Assembly: GCA_030536165.1 (NCBI GenBank)
Contig: JAUNQM010000135.1
Span: 1-7,069 of the forward strand
Origin: Prevotellaceae bacterium
GTDB taxonomy: Bacteria; Bacteroidota; Bacteroidia; Bacteroidales; Bacteroidaceae
Direction: 5' to 3'
DNA length: 7,069 nucleotides
Made by a program: the position numbers and the translations under genes. This document shows, one piece after another, positions 1 to 7,069 of this stretch (positions are counted from its first letter, which is position 1; every line of letters begins with the position of its first letter). The notes below the pieces were generated by a model. The model saw only the letters and a program-made list of their open reading frames with translations. It made no database searches and was not told the DNA's origin.

Positions 1-1746
1 AACCGCTTCAAGCGCATGCCATCAGGTAAGTTTGAGTTAACGAGGAATGTCTATAACTCAATCCTTCCGAGCCATTCGGTCGATGCGGAGGAAATGGCAA
101 TATACTACGCACCTTCGCTCTACACAGAAGTGATGTTTGGCAAGGACATGATACTTTCACCTTTTGTCAGAGCCAACAGGAAATACTACAGGTTCACGTT
201 TGACTACGACGAGGACCAGGTGAAGATGCATTTCCGTCCATTCCACAAGAACACAATGCTCATCGAAGGAGATGCCTATATTGACACCGCAACGGGGCAA
301 ATCAAAAGCACGACGTTCAAAGGCAACTACGACATGTATGCCTTCACGATGGACATAGAGCAGGACGACCAAGGACTTCCACGAAAGAGCAAGGTGAGTT
401 CAAAGTTTAACTTCCTCGGCAACAAACAGCAGAACAACATCACATCATACTATGGACTGACCACTACCCTACCCGACTCAATCCGCGACGTAGAGAGTCC
501 TGAGATGATTGAAGCGCTTAGGCCTGAAGAACTCAGCGACCTTGAGAAACTTGCCTACGAACTCCACGAAAAGAAGAACGAGCTGAAACACGTGAACGAC
601 GAGCCAGCCGACACGACTACCACAGAGCACCACACAAGCAAGTTTTCAAAGGCGATGAAAAGGATTGGCGACTCGATGTGGGGAAGTACGAGAGTGCGTT
701 CAGAACACTCATACGTACGCCTCTCGCCACTACTCAATCCGTTCATGATGGAGTTCAGCCAGAGGAAAGGCTTCACTTATTTGCTTGAGTTTACCCTGAA
801 ACACGACTGGGGCAAACATTCAAAGCTCATTCTCGACCCATACTTTGCATACGCTTTCAAGGAACGACAGGTGTATTACGGTGCTCCTATTGACCTGTAC
901 TACAACACAAAACGAAATGCAGGCTTCTTCTTCAATATCGAGAGTGGCGACAGGGTTGCAAGTTCTGTGGTAAGACAACAGGTAACGGAAATCGGTCTTG
1001 ATTCACTGCTTGACTCCGACATCAACTATTTCCGCGACACAAAGATTCAGTTCGGCCATAGGTACGACATCCTGCGCAACCTCTCACTGACAGCCGGTGC
1101 AACTTTCCATCGCAGGACTGCCATAAACAAAGAAATGCTCGCGGACATTGAAGGCGACACAAAGAGCAAGACCTTTGCGCCATACCTCGACCTCTCCTTC
1201 AGATTCCCTAAAATGGGACCTATATTCAGGGTAAACTATGAAGTGGGGCTGAAAGATGTCATGGGCGGTGAGAATGATTTCTCACGTCTGGAGGTTGACG
1301 CAAACTATAAACTGAGGATGAAACGCATGCGAACCTTGTCGATGCGACTCGGTGCAGGACGCTACATTTCAGATGCCGACTATTATTTCATGGACTACGA
1401 GAACTTCCGCCGCAACAATCTGCCTGAAGGATGGAACGATGATTGGACGGGCGATTTCCAGAATCTAAGTTCTTACCAATACAACATCTCGAAATACTAC
1501 GTCAGAGGTAACATGACCTACGACGCACCTCTCTTATGCCTCTATTGGCTGCCAGTGGTGGGAAGGTTTGTTGAGACGGAAAGAATCTACCTCAACGTGC
1601 TGGCTACAGAACACTTCCACCCATACGTCGAAGTGGGTTATGGCATCAAGAACCGACTCTTCTCTGGGGGAGTGTTCGTCGGATTTAATAAGGAGAAGTT
1701 TGACGGAGTTGAGTTCAAGATTGACCTTGAACTATTCAACAGATAA
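1..1746 (+). CDS. DUF5686 family outer-membrane beta-barrel protein, 5'-partial
   Basis: The frame is open from base 1, so the true start lies upstream and 581 C-terminal residues are visible; the ATG at 16 is probably internal. The first part contains the family-like segment 'MHFRPFHKNTMLIEGDAYID' followed by TATGQI (about residues 76-101), which resembles the periplasmic beta-rich repeat of DUF5686 proteins, where a protein 'trait carried from an intermediate' is compared with a diagonal of D/T/G residues. A polar, charged linker with many Lys, Glu and Thr follows (about residues 175-225). From about residue 237 to the end there are alternating hydrophobic/aromatic strands such as FTYLLEFTLKHDW and LILDPYFAYAF, consistent with an outer-membrane beta-barrel, and the protein ends in IDLELFNR. 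Family members usually have an N-terminal signal peptide and carboxypeptidase-regulatory-like domain, which would lie outside the window. The biochemical role of the family is not known to me. The lipoprotein gene starts 18 nt downstream, suggesting co-transcription. Confidence 0.8.
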   Translation, partial: NRFKRMPSGKFELTRNVYNSILPSHSVDAEEMAIYYAPSLYTEVMFGKDMILSPFVRANRKYYRFTFDYDEDQVKMHFRPFHKNTMLIEGDAYIDTATGQIKSTTFKGNYDMYAFTMDIEQDDQGLPRKSKVSSKFNFLGNKQQNNITSYYGLTTTLPDSIRDVESPEMIEALRPEELSDLEKLAYELHEKKNELKHVNDEPADTTTTEHHTSKFSKAMKRIGDSMWGSTRVRSEHSYVRLSPLLNPFMMEFSQRKGFTYLLEFTLKHDWGKHSKLILDPYFAYAFKERQVYYGAPIDLYYNTKRNAGFFFNIESGDRVASSVVRQQVTEIGLDSLLDSDINYFRDTKIQFGHRYDILRNLSLTAGATFHRRTAINKEMLADIEGDTKSKTFAPYLDLSFRFPKMGPIFRVNYEVGLKDVMGGENDFSRLEVDANYKLRMKRMRTLSMRLGAGRYISDADYYFMDYENFRRNNLPEGWNDDWTGDFQNLSSYQYNISKYYVRGNMTYDAPLLCLYWLPVVGRFVETERIYLNVLATEHFHPYVEVGYGIKNRLFSGGVFVGFNKEKFDGVEFKIDLELFNR

Positions 1747-1764
1747 GCGTGATTGGGGCAATCT

Positions 1765-1935
1765 ATGAAAAGAATAACTATCGGCTTTTTCATTGTTGCA
1801 TGCCTCAGTAGTTGCGCAACCAGCAATTACAGCGCACAAATACCCAGACAAGACGAGCCTGTCAATCCCGACGCACAAAAGCCTCTGCCCGACGATGGAC
1901 TTGCAGGAATGGTTCGAAGGATTGTAAGCAGATAG
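1765..1935 (+). CDS. Small predicted lipoprotein, 56 residues
   Basis: The ATG at 1765 is preferred over the in-frame TTG at 1753 because it places a Lys-Arg pair directly after Met, followed by a hydrophobic stretch (ITIGFFIVACL) and a lipobox LSSC with the acylated Cys at residue 17. This is a classic type II (SPaseII) signal peptide. The mature part would be only about 40 residues: a polar Ser/Gln/Pro/Asp-rich spacer, the segment PLPDDGLAGM, and a basic C-terminus VRRIVSR. There is no aspartate-rich export signal right after the Cys (the sequence is CATSNYS), so surface export by the known Bacteroidetes lipoprotein signal is not indicated. No conserved domain is recognised. It lies 18 nt after the outer-membrane protein gene and probably shares its transcript, so an envelope role is inferred. 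Upstream GGGG near 1755 is only a weak ribosome-binding candidate. Short length leaves some doubt that it is expressed. Confidence 0.68.
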   Translation: MKRITIGFFIVACLSSCATSNYSAQIPRQDEPVNPDAQKPLPDDGLAGMVRRIVSR

Positions 1936-1945
1936 CATCTTTGTC

Positions 1946-1996
1946 AAGTGCCTTTCGCCCTATGCAACCGCAACGTAAAAGGCAGTTAAAGCATAG
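1946..1996 (+). other. Interlocking inverted repeats (possible pseudoknot) after the lipoprotein stop
   Basis: TGCCTTT (1949-1955) pairs with AAAGGCA (1978-1984), extendable across one mismatch to 1946-1987. CTATGC (1960-1965), in its loop, pairs with GCATAG (1991-1996), downstream of the first stem. The crossing order matches an H-type pseudoknot. There is no T-run after it, so it is not a standard intrinsic terminator. Short stems can arise by chance, so the functional claim is weak. Confidence 0.25.
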
Positions 1997-2031
1997 AAAA
2001 AGGAGACTCATCACATATACTTCCTAAACAC

Positions 2032-2111
2032 GTCCGTTAAGGTGCAAAAAAGTTTTGCAAAACTTCGGACAAAGTTTTGAGTGAAGCATCCGAACAACTC
2101 GCGCAACGAGT
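2032..2111 (+). promoter_or_regulatory. Cluster of alternative hairpins upstream of the helicase gene
   Basis: Several inverted repeats overlap here. AAGTTTTGCAAAACTT (2050-2065) is a perfect 16-bp palindrome. Its right half CAAAACTT (2058-2065) also pairs with AAGTTTTG (2072-2079) around a 6-nt loop. GCAAAA (2044-2049) can pair with TTTTGC (2053-2058), enclosed by GTCCG (2032-2036) and CGGAC (2066-2070). TTCGGA (2064-2069) matches TCCGAA (2089-2094), and ACTCG (2097-2101) matches CGAGT (2107-2111). Several of these exclude each other, as in a leader with alternative folds, but the block could equally be a degenerate intergenic repeat element. No T-run follows and no convincing Bacteroidetes promoter (TAnnTTTG at -7 with TTG near -33) is visible; the two AAGTTTTG copies match TAnnTTTG except at the first base. 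The end of the block is 67 nt before the helicase ATG. Confidence 0.4.
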
Positions 2112-2178
2112 AACGACAACTACCACCCGACATTATTGAGGTGCACAGTTACAAACATTGATTATCGAGAACTCTACT

Positions 2179-5100
2179 ATGAATAAACCATTAAGCATAT
2201 ATAAGGCAAGTGCTGGCAGCGGAAAGACTTTCACGCTGGCAGTGGAATACATAAAACTGCTAATCAGAGACCCTAAGAACTACAGGCACACGCTTGCCGT
2301 TACCTTCACAAACAAGGCGACGGAAGAGATGAAGATGCGTATCCTTGCCCAGCTATATGGCATAAGCAAAGAGCTGACGAGCTCCGACGCATACGTGGAT
2401 AAGATTGCACAAGAGACCGGTAACAGCAAGGAGGATATAAGGCAAAAGTCTACCGAGGCATTGAATCTGCTTCTTCACGACTATGAGTTCTTCCGCATTG
2501 AGACCATTGATTCCTTCTTCCAACGCATTTTCCGCAATCTTGCGCACGAACTCGACCTTACGCCAAACCTCCGCATCGACCTCAACGACAGCAAGGTGCT
2601 TGAAGAAGCAGTTGATTGCATTGTGAAAGAGTCGGCAACCAATTCAAAGACGCGAGGTTTGCTTCTGAGATTCATACAAGAAGCTATTGCCGACGACCAT
2701 AGCTGGAACATCATTGGTGGCATAAAGAATTTCGGGAAGAATATATTCAGAGATTTCTACAAGGACAACCGCAAAGGCATAAACCAAGCGATTCTGCAAA
2801 TCAAAGAAGTAGAGCAAAACCTTAAAAAGACCATTGCAGAATTTGAAAAGACGATGGATGGTTTCGTAAAAGAATACGAATCAAAAGGACTTCCGAGCAA
2901 CCGCAATATTGACAGTTACTTCAACAAACTGCGCAATCATCGCTATTCAGCCAAAGACAATCTGCACAATAAAACGGTAGAAAACCATCCTGAACTTTGC
3001 GGTGAGTCAGAGGATTACAGAATTGCACACTCTGAAGAATACTTCACAGCAAAGGTTGCCCTGAAGAATCTTGCACAGCTCGAACTGTTGCAGGAGATTG
3101 GCAAAAAGGTGAACGAACTTAACACGGAAGCCGACAGATTCCTGCTCAGCGACACGCAGAACATACTGAGCACAATGATTGGCTCCGACTCAAACGATAA
3201 AGAACTGAATGCGCCGTTTATCTACGAGAAGATTGGGTCGAGGCTACGCCATATCATGATCGACGAGTTCCAGGACACGAGCGTAAAGCAATGGCGCAAC
3301 TTCCAAGTGCTACTCGATGAGTGTATTTCACATACAGGCAACACCTCACTCATTGTCGGCGACATCAAGCAGAGCATCTATCGTTGGCGTTCAGGCGACT
3401 GGAGATTGCTTCATGAATTAGGCGATGAAGATAGCCAAAGTTATCGTGGCATGGTTACGGTTAAGCCTCTCGACACTAATTACCGTTCATCAAAGACTGT
3501 CGTTGATTTCAATAATGAGATATTTAAGACAATAATAGAAAAGGAATCCTATGGCGCAGGAGATTATGCCGCTCAACTCAAATCGGCTTATAGCGATATA
3601 GAGCAAAAGACTAAGCAGGATGCAGGCGAAGGCTACGTGAAGATTGACTTCCTCGACAGCGAAGACTACGAGAAGAAGACGATGGACGGCATCTACGACA
3701 CTATTGTCGAGCTTAAAAATAAGGGATATAACGAGAACGATATTGCCATTCTGCTTCGCAACAACGATGCCATTGCAAAGATAGCCGACTACTTCACCCA
3801 ATGTCATAGCGACATTACCATCATCTCCGATGAAGCCTTCAAGCTCAGTGCGTCGAAAGGTGTCAACCTCATCATTGAGGCGATGAAATACGTCGTGCAA
3901 AACGATGACATCTCTCTTGCAAACCTTGCCAAGATTTACCAGAAGGACGTCTTAGGCAAAGACATAGACGAGACAAGTCTGTTTCTCAACAAGTCGCAGA
4001 CCACAGCCTTCCTCCCCGAAGGGTTTGCAGAGCGTATTGCAAGCCTGAAGGAAATGCCTGTCTATGAATTGGCTGAGGAGATTTTCCAAATGTTCGATAT
4101 TGAGCGAATGATCGACGAAGGCGGATACATCTGCTCATTCTTCGACGTTGTGCTTAACTACATCAAGAGCGGTGCATCAAGCATCAAGCGTTTCATTGCC
4201 GACTGGGACACGGACCTTCACAAGCAGACGATACAAAGCGACAGTTTCAACGGTGTAAGAATAATGACAATCCACAAGAGCAAAGGACTTGAGTTTGCCA
4301 ATGTCATCATTCCATTCTGCGACTGGAAGATAGAGAAGGCTGGCGGCACGATATGGGTGAGCACAAACAATAACTCGATGTTCTGCGGCATTCCTGTGGT
4401 TCCTGTCACCTACAGTCAGTTGCTGAAAGAAAGCAACTTCAAACACGCTTACGACGAAGAACATTTCCAGAACATCATCGACAACATCAACCTTCTTTAT
4501 GTTGCATTCACACGTGCGAGGAAGAACCTCTTCGTCATATCGAAAAGCAAAAGTGCCACCGATATGATTTCCAAGTTCATCAATAATGCTACGGAAAACT
4601 CGGAATACATGCATGGCAACACTTACGAAAGGGGCGCACTTACTGAACCTAAGAAGGAATCAAAGGTCGAAGACAACCTCTTCAACCAGCAGGTGACGGG
4701 CTCCATACCTGTCACTATCAGCAGTTCCGACCATGCAATCAATTTCAACCAAAGCAACGAGAGCAATATCTTCGTCAATGGAGAAAACGACAGCAACGAC
4801 ATCAATCGCGAGCGTGGCATACTGCTCCATAACATATTCTCTGCCATTACTACCGTGAGCGATGCGCCGAAAGTGCTCGACAACTTTGAAAGTCAGGGAC
4901 TGCTCAGCAGCGAACTTCTCACGCGACAGGAAGCACAGGAATACATCGACAGATGCTTCACGAATGAGACTATGCGCGACTGGTTCTCCGACAAATGGCA
5001 CATCTGCAATGAGCGCGACATCGTTGCAAAGAACTCTCTCCGCCGCCGCTGCGACCGAATAATTTTCAACGACAACAGCACCATAGTACTCGACTTCAAG

Positions 5101-5232
5101 TTTGGCAAAGCAGAGGAGAAATACAAATATCAGGTAAAGAACTACATGTCACTGCTCACACAGATAGGCTTCAACAACGTCAGAGGCTTCCTGTGGTATG
5201 CAGAAGACAATATATTGGAAGAAGTAAAATGA
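2179..5232 (+). CDS. AddA/RecB-like UvrD-family helicase with C-terminal PD-(D/E)XK nuclease
   Basis: This 1017-residue protein is the helicase-nuclease subunit of an AddAB/RecBCD-type enzyme that unwinds and degrades broken DNA ends before RecA-mediated recombination in the cytoplasm. The SF1A motifs are all present: Walker A ASAGSGKT (10-17), motif Ia TFTNKATEEM (42-51), IETIDSFFQ (107-115), Walker B IDEFQD (361-366), motif III GDIKQSIYRWR (394-404), NYRS (434-437), TIHKSKGLE (697-705) and motif VI YVAFTRARKN (774-783). The C-terminal RecB-type nuclease has His884 in RGILLHNIF, Asp959 in CDRI, Asp972 and Lys974 in LDFKFG, then YQVKNY (984-989). The Asp-Asp-Lys spacing of 13 and 2 equals that of E. 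coli RecB (D1067, D1080, K1082), so the nuclease looks active. The ATG at 2179 is chosen because homologous proteins begin shortly before Walker A; an in-frame TTG at 2158 would add seven residues. No clear Shine-Dalgarno sequence is seen. Its stop overlaps the start of the AddB-like partner. It is somewhat shorter than Bacillus AddA (about 1230 residues). Confidence 0.92.
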   Translation: MNKPLSIYKASAGSGKTFTLAVEYIKLLIRDPKNYRHTLAVTFTNKATEEMKMRILAQLYGISKELTSSDAYVDKIAQETGNSKEDIRQKSTEALNLLLHDYEFFRIETIDSFFQRIFRNLAHELDLTPNLRIDLNDSKVLEEAVDCIVKESATNSKTRGLLLRFIQEAIADDHSWNIIGGIKNFGKNIFRDFYKDNRKGINQAILQIKEVEQNLKKTIAEFEKTMDGFVKEYESKGLPSNRNIDSYFNKLRNHRYSAKDNLHNKTVENHPELCGESEDYRIAHSEEYFTAKVALKNLAQLELLQEIGKKVNELNTEADRFLLSDTQNILSTMIGSDSNDKELNAPFIYEKIGSRLRHIMIDEFQDTSVKQWRNFQVLLDECISHTGNTSLIVGDIKQSIYRWRSGDWRLLHELGDEDSQSYRGMVTVKPLDTNYRSSKTVVDFNNEIFKTIIEKESYGAGDYAAQLKSAYSDIEQKTKQDAGEGYVKIDFLDSEDYEKKTMDGIYDTIVELKNKGYNENDIAILLRNNDAIAKIADYFTQCHSDITIISDEAFKLSASKGVNLIIEAMKYVVQNDDISLANLAKIYQKDVLGKDIDETSLFLNKSQTTAFLPEGFAERIASLKEMPVYELAEEIFQMFDIERMIDEGGYICSFFDVVLNYIKSGASSIKRFIADWDTDLHKQTIQSDSFNGVRIMTIHKSKGLEFANVIIPFCDWKIEKAGGTIWVSTNNNSMFCGIPVVPVTYSQLLKESNFKHAYDEEHFQNIIDNINLLYVAFTRARKNLFVISKSKSATDMISKFINNATENSEYMHGNTYERGALTEPKKESKVEDNLFNQQVTGSIPVTISSSDHAINFNQSNESNIFVNGENDSNDINRERGILLHNIFSAITTVSDAPKVLDNFESQGLLSSELLTRQEAQEYIDRCFTNETMRDWFSDKWHICNERDIVAKNSLRRRCDRIIFNDNSTIVLDFKFGKAEEKYKYQVKNYMSLLTQIGFNNVRGFLWYAEDNILEEVK
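5217..5224 (+). promoter_or_regulatory. Ribosome binding site of the AddB-like gene
   Basis: GGAAGAAG lies inside the last codons of the helicase gene, 4 nt before the ATG at 5229. It is the most purine-rich, Shine-Dalgarno-like site in the window. With the ATGA stop/start overlap it supports translational coupling of the two subunits and fixes the start of the second gene. Confidence 0.5.
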
Positions 5233-7069
5233 AAACATTCATAGAACATGTAGCCGAGGATTTGCTCAGCAAGTTTGGCAACAACCTCAGCGACGTCACA
5301 GTCATTTTCCCTAACAAACGCGCCTCGCTGTTTCTCAACGAAGCATTGGCAACCTACTCCGAAAGGCCTGTGCTCGCACCGAAATACTATACCATCAGCG
5401 AACTATTTTGTGATGCGTCTGATGCTATCGTCGGCGACAGAATCGAACTTGTATTCCTATTATATAAGGTATATCAAGAAGTGACTAAAAGCGATGAGAC
5501 TCTCGACCGCTTCTTTCCGTGGGGCGAAATAATCATCAACGACTTCGACGACATCGACAAGCACATGCTCGATGCTGATAAGATATTCACCAACGTCAAA
5601 GACATACACGAATTTGACGACATCGAGTTTCTAAGCGATGAGCAGAAAGAAGTGCTGAAGCATTTCTTCCCTAACTACGAGGGCAACAACACGCATCTCA
5701 AAGAGAAATTCCTCAAACTCTGGAGCAAACTGGCTGAAATCTACACAGCATTCCAAGAAGCAATGCGTCAGTCAGGCATCATGTACGAGGGTGCTCTATA
5801 TCGCTATGCGACCGACAAGATAGCACAAACCATTGCTGCCGGCAACGAAATTAAGCATTACGTCTTTGTCGGATTCAACCATCTGCTTCCTGTCGAGAAT
5901 CAACTATTCAAGACTATAAAGAACAACATCGACACCCTTTTCTATTGGGACTACGATAATTTCTACATCAACAACCACGAAGCTGGCAACGACATCAAGC
6001 AGAACCTCATACTCTTTCCAAATGCACTGGGCGGCAACGAGGAGATTTACGACAACTTCTCGAAGCCAAAAGACATTCAAGTCCTCACGTCTTCAACCGA
6101 CAATCTCCAGGCGCGCTACGTCTATAACTGGGTGCAAGAGAACAACCGCGCAGCATCGGGGCGCAAGTCTGTCATTGTGCTTGCCGACGAATCACTGCTC
6201 CCAACGGTGATACATTCCCTTCCGAAAGAAGTTGACAAGGTAAACATCACCATAGGCTATAACCTTTCATTCACCGACATACCACTCATCATCAACCACC
6301 TGATGAGCGACAGGAAGTATAAGACCGCTAAAACACTCAGCGACAAGCTATCTTATCTCGCCACCGCCATCCACGAAAAAGCACAGAGACCCTTCCCCGA
6401 CCCTTCCCTTGCAGGGCAGGGAGCTAATTACTCATCGCCCTATAAGGGAGAGGCAGGGAGAGGGTCTGAGGCTTTGCGCACAGAATCACTTTTCCGCACC
6501 TATACCCTCATCAATCGTCTTAAGAATCTCATAGATAAAAACGCACCCGACATCACCGAGGTTACAATGCAGCGGTTGCTCAACCAACTCATCAGCACCA
6601 CTTCTGTTCCATTCCACGGCGAGCCGCTCGAAGGGCTGCAGATAATGGGAGTGCTCGAAACCCGCAACCTCGACTTCGACAATGTGCTCATGCTCTCATG
6701 CAACGAAGGCATCATGCCAAAGGCGTCCGACGCCACCTCGTTCATTCCTTATTTCTTGCGCAAGGCATACGGTCTTACCACCATCGACAATAAAGTCAGC
6801 ACCTATTCCTACTACTTCTACCGACTGCTGCAACGATGCAACAACGCCACTCTGCTATGGAATAAGTCAACCGAAGGCATGCACCGTGGCGAGATGAGCC
6901 GCTTCATACTCCAGCTGATGGTAGAGTCAAGCCATCAGATAAAACGCCTCGCACTCAGCACTGGACAGACGGCATCGACCAATCAACCTGTTGCGATAGA
7001 GAAGACTGACGAGATTTTGCAGGCAATGAAACAGCGCTTCTTGAACCTTGAACCTGGAACCTTAAACCT
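5229..7069 (+). CDS. AddB-like PD-(D/E)XK nuclease family protein, 3'-partial
   Basis: The frame starting at ATG 5229 is open to the window end (613 codons, no stop), so the protein continues beyond. It is the expected partner of the upstream helicase: in AddAB-type enzymes this subunit has a helicase-like but non-ATPase core for DNA and Chi-like recognition plus a C-terminal nuclease, which would be outside the window. Visible family-like segments are VIFPNKRASLFL (25-36) at the N-terminus, in place of a Walker A loop, YVFVGFNHL (211-219), VNITIGYNL (338-346) and MGVLETRNLDF (473-483) followed by NVLMLSCNEGIMP, a degenerate helicase motif region. No Walker A GxGKT is present. The 4-nt overlap with the helicase gene indicates one operon and coupled translation in roughly equal amounts. 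Residues 387-413 are encoded by a palindromic repeat and appear to be an insertion in a linker between helices. A heptamer repeat begins at residue 605. Assignment relies on context and motifs; the nuclease motif itself cannot be seen. Confidence 0.88.
   Translation, partial: MKTFIEHVAEDLLSKFGNNLSDVTVIFPNKRASLFLNEALATYSERPVLAPKYYTISELFCDASDAIVGDRIELVFLLYKVYQEVTKSDETLDRFFPWGEIIINDFDDIDKHMLDADKIFTNVKDIHEFDDIEFLSDEQKEVLKHFFPNYEGNNTHLKEKFLKLWSKLAEIYTAFQEAMRQSGIMYEGALYRYATDKIAQTIAAGNEIKHYVFVGFNHLLPVENQLFKTIKNNIDTLFYWDYDNFYINNHEAGNDIKQNLILFPNALGGNEEIYDNFSKPKDIQVLTSSTDNLQARYVYNWVQENNRAASGRKSVIVLADESLLPTVIHSLPKEVDKVNITIGYNLSFTDIPLIINHLMSDRKYKTAKTLSDKLSYLATAIHEKAQRPFPDPSLAGQGANYSSPYKGEAGRGSEALRTESLFRTYTLINRLKNLIDKNAPDITEVTMQRLLNQLISTTSVPFHGEPLEGLQIMGVLETRNLDFDNVLMLSCNEGIMPKASDATSFIPYFLRKAYGLTTIDNKVSTYSYYFYRLLQRCNNATLLWNKSTEGMHRGEMSRFILQLMVESSHQIKRLALSTGQTASTNQPVAIEKTDEILQAMKQRFLNLEPGTLN
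6387..6467. repeat. 81-bp imperfect palindromic repeat inserted in frame in the AddB-like gene
   Basis: The ends are perfect 7-bp inverted repeats, AGACCCT (6387-6393) and AGGGTCT (6461-6467). Aligning the segment with its own reverse complement gives 27 Watson-Crick matches in 40 arm positions, plus several G:T pairs, including inner arms TCCCTT (6405-6410) with AAGGGA (6444-6449) and AGGGC (6413-6417) with GCCCT (6437-6441). The centre is AT-rich (TAATTA at 6425-6430). The element starts exactly at a codon boundary and is 27 codons long. It encodes Arg387 to Ser413, rich in Gly, Pro, Ser and Ala, unlike the charged helical sequence on both sides (ATAIHEKAQ before, ALRTESLFRTYTLINRL after). 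No clear target-site duplication is seen. The features resemble palindromic elements known to sit inside genes, such as those of Rickettsia, but identity with a named element is not established. Confidence 0.7.
7041..7069. repeat. Degenerate 7-bp tandem repeat, cut by the window end
   Basis: Four consecutive heptamers are seen: TTGAACC (7041-7047), TTGAACC (7048-7054), TGGAACC (7055-7061) and TTAAACC (7062-7068), followed by a T that could begin a fifth. They lie inside the AddB-like frame and encode LNLEPGTLN. Because the array meets the window end, its full length and whether the frame stays open are unknown. Confidence 0.6.

Noticed and set aside
1812..2027. 71-residue + frame overlapping the lipoprotein and the gap
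   Set aside because: Its product is Arg/Gln/Lys-rich without any domain, and it conflicts with the better supported lipoprotein frame.
2112..2178. Promoter for the helicase operon
   Set aside because: No TAnnTTTG box with a suitably spaced upstream TTG was found on the + strand here, so no promoter is called.
3490..3900. 136-residue open frame on the minus strand
   Set aside because: It lies wholly inside the helicase gene, opposite conserved helicase sequence, and its translation shows no recognisable domain.
4177..4614. 145-residue open frame on the minus strand
   Set aside because: It is antisense to helicase motifs V and VI, which explain the coding constraint; no domain or start signal supports it.
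6022..6210. Short + frame within the AddB-like gene
   Set aside because: It is an out-of-frame reading of the continuous AddB-like frame, which carries family motifs on both sides.
6387..6467. Intrinsic terminator in the AddB-like gene
   Set aside because: The palindrome is long and GC-rich but lacks a following T-run, and the reading frame continues through it.
1..7069. CRISPR array, tRNA or rRNA genes, or a transposase gene
   Set aside because: No regularly spaced direct repeats, no recognisable tRNA or rRNA segment, and no transposase motif were seen on either strand.

Overview
The window looks like chromosomal DNA from a Bacteroidales bacterium, probably Prevotella-like. The evidence is a DUF5686-type outer-membrane protein, which is typical of Bacteroidetes, a short LxxC-type lipoprotein, starts with little or no Shine-Dalgarno signal, and a helicase/nuclease pair whose second member has the Bacteroidetes AddB-like layout. 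All recognisable genes are on the + strand. Family assignments come from reading translated motifs; no database search was run.

Layout: (1) 1-1746 is the 3' part of a DUF5686 family outer-membrane protein gene, cut by the window start. (2) 1765-1935 is a 56-residue predicted lipoprotein 18 nt downstream, probably in the same transcript. (3) 1936-2178 is a 243-bp gap without a gene but rich in inverted repeats: a pseudoknot-like arrangement just after the lipoprotein stop and a cluster of mutually exclusive hairpins at 2032-2111. (4) 2179-5232 encodes a complete AddA/RecB-like SF1A helicase with a C-terminal PD-(D/E)XK nuclease. (5) 5229-7069 overlaps it by 4 nt (ATGA) and encodes the N-terminal 613 residues of an AddB-like partner, open through the window end.

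The last two genes are expected to form a heterodimeric helicase-nuclease that resects double-strand DNA breaks for RecA-dependent repair. The first two look like envelope proteins and are functionally unrelated to them.

I found no wholly new multi-gene system. The most interesting signal is inside the AddB-like gene: an 81-bp imperfect palindrome (6387-6467) that adds exactly 27 in-frame Gly/Pro-rich codons and looks like a mobile palindromic repeat inserted into an essential-looking reading frame. A run of degenerate 7-bp tandem repeats starts in the same gene at 7041 and is cut by the window end. The structured leader in front of the helicase gene is the next most interesting item.
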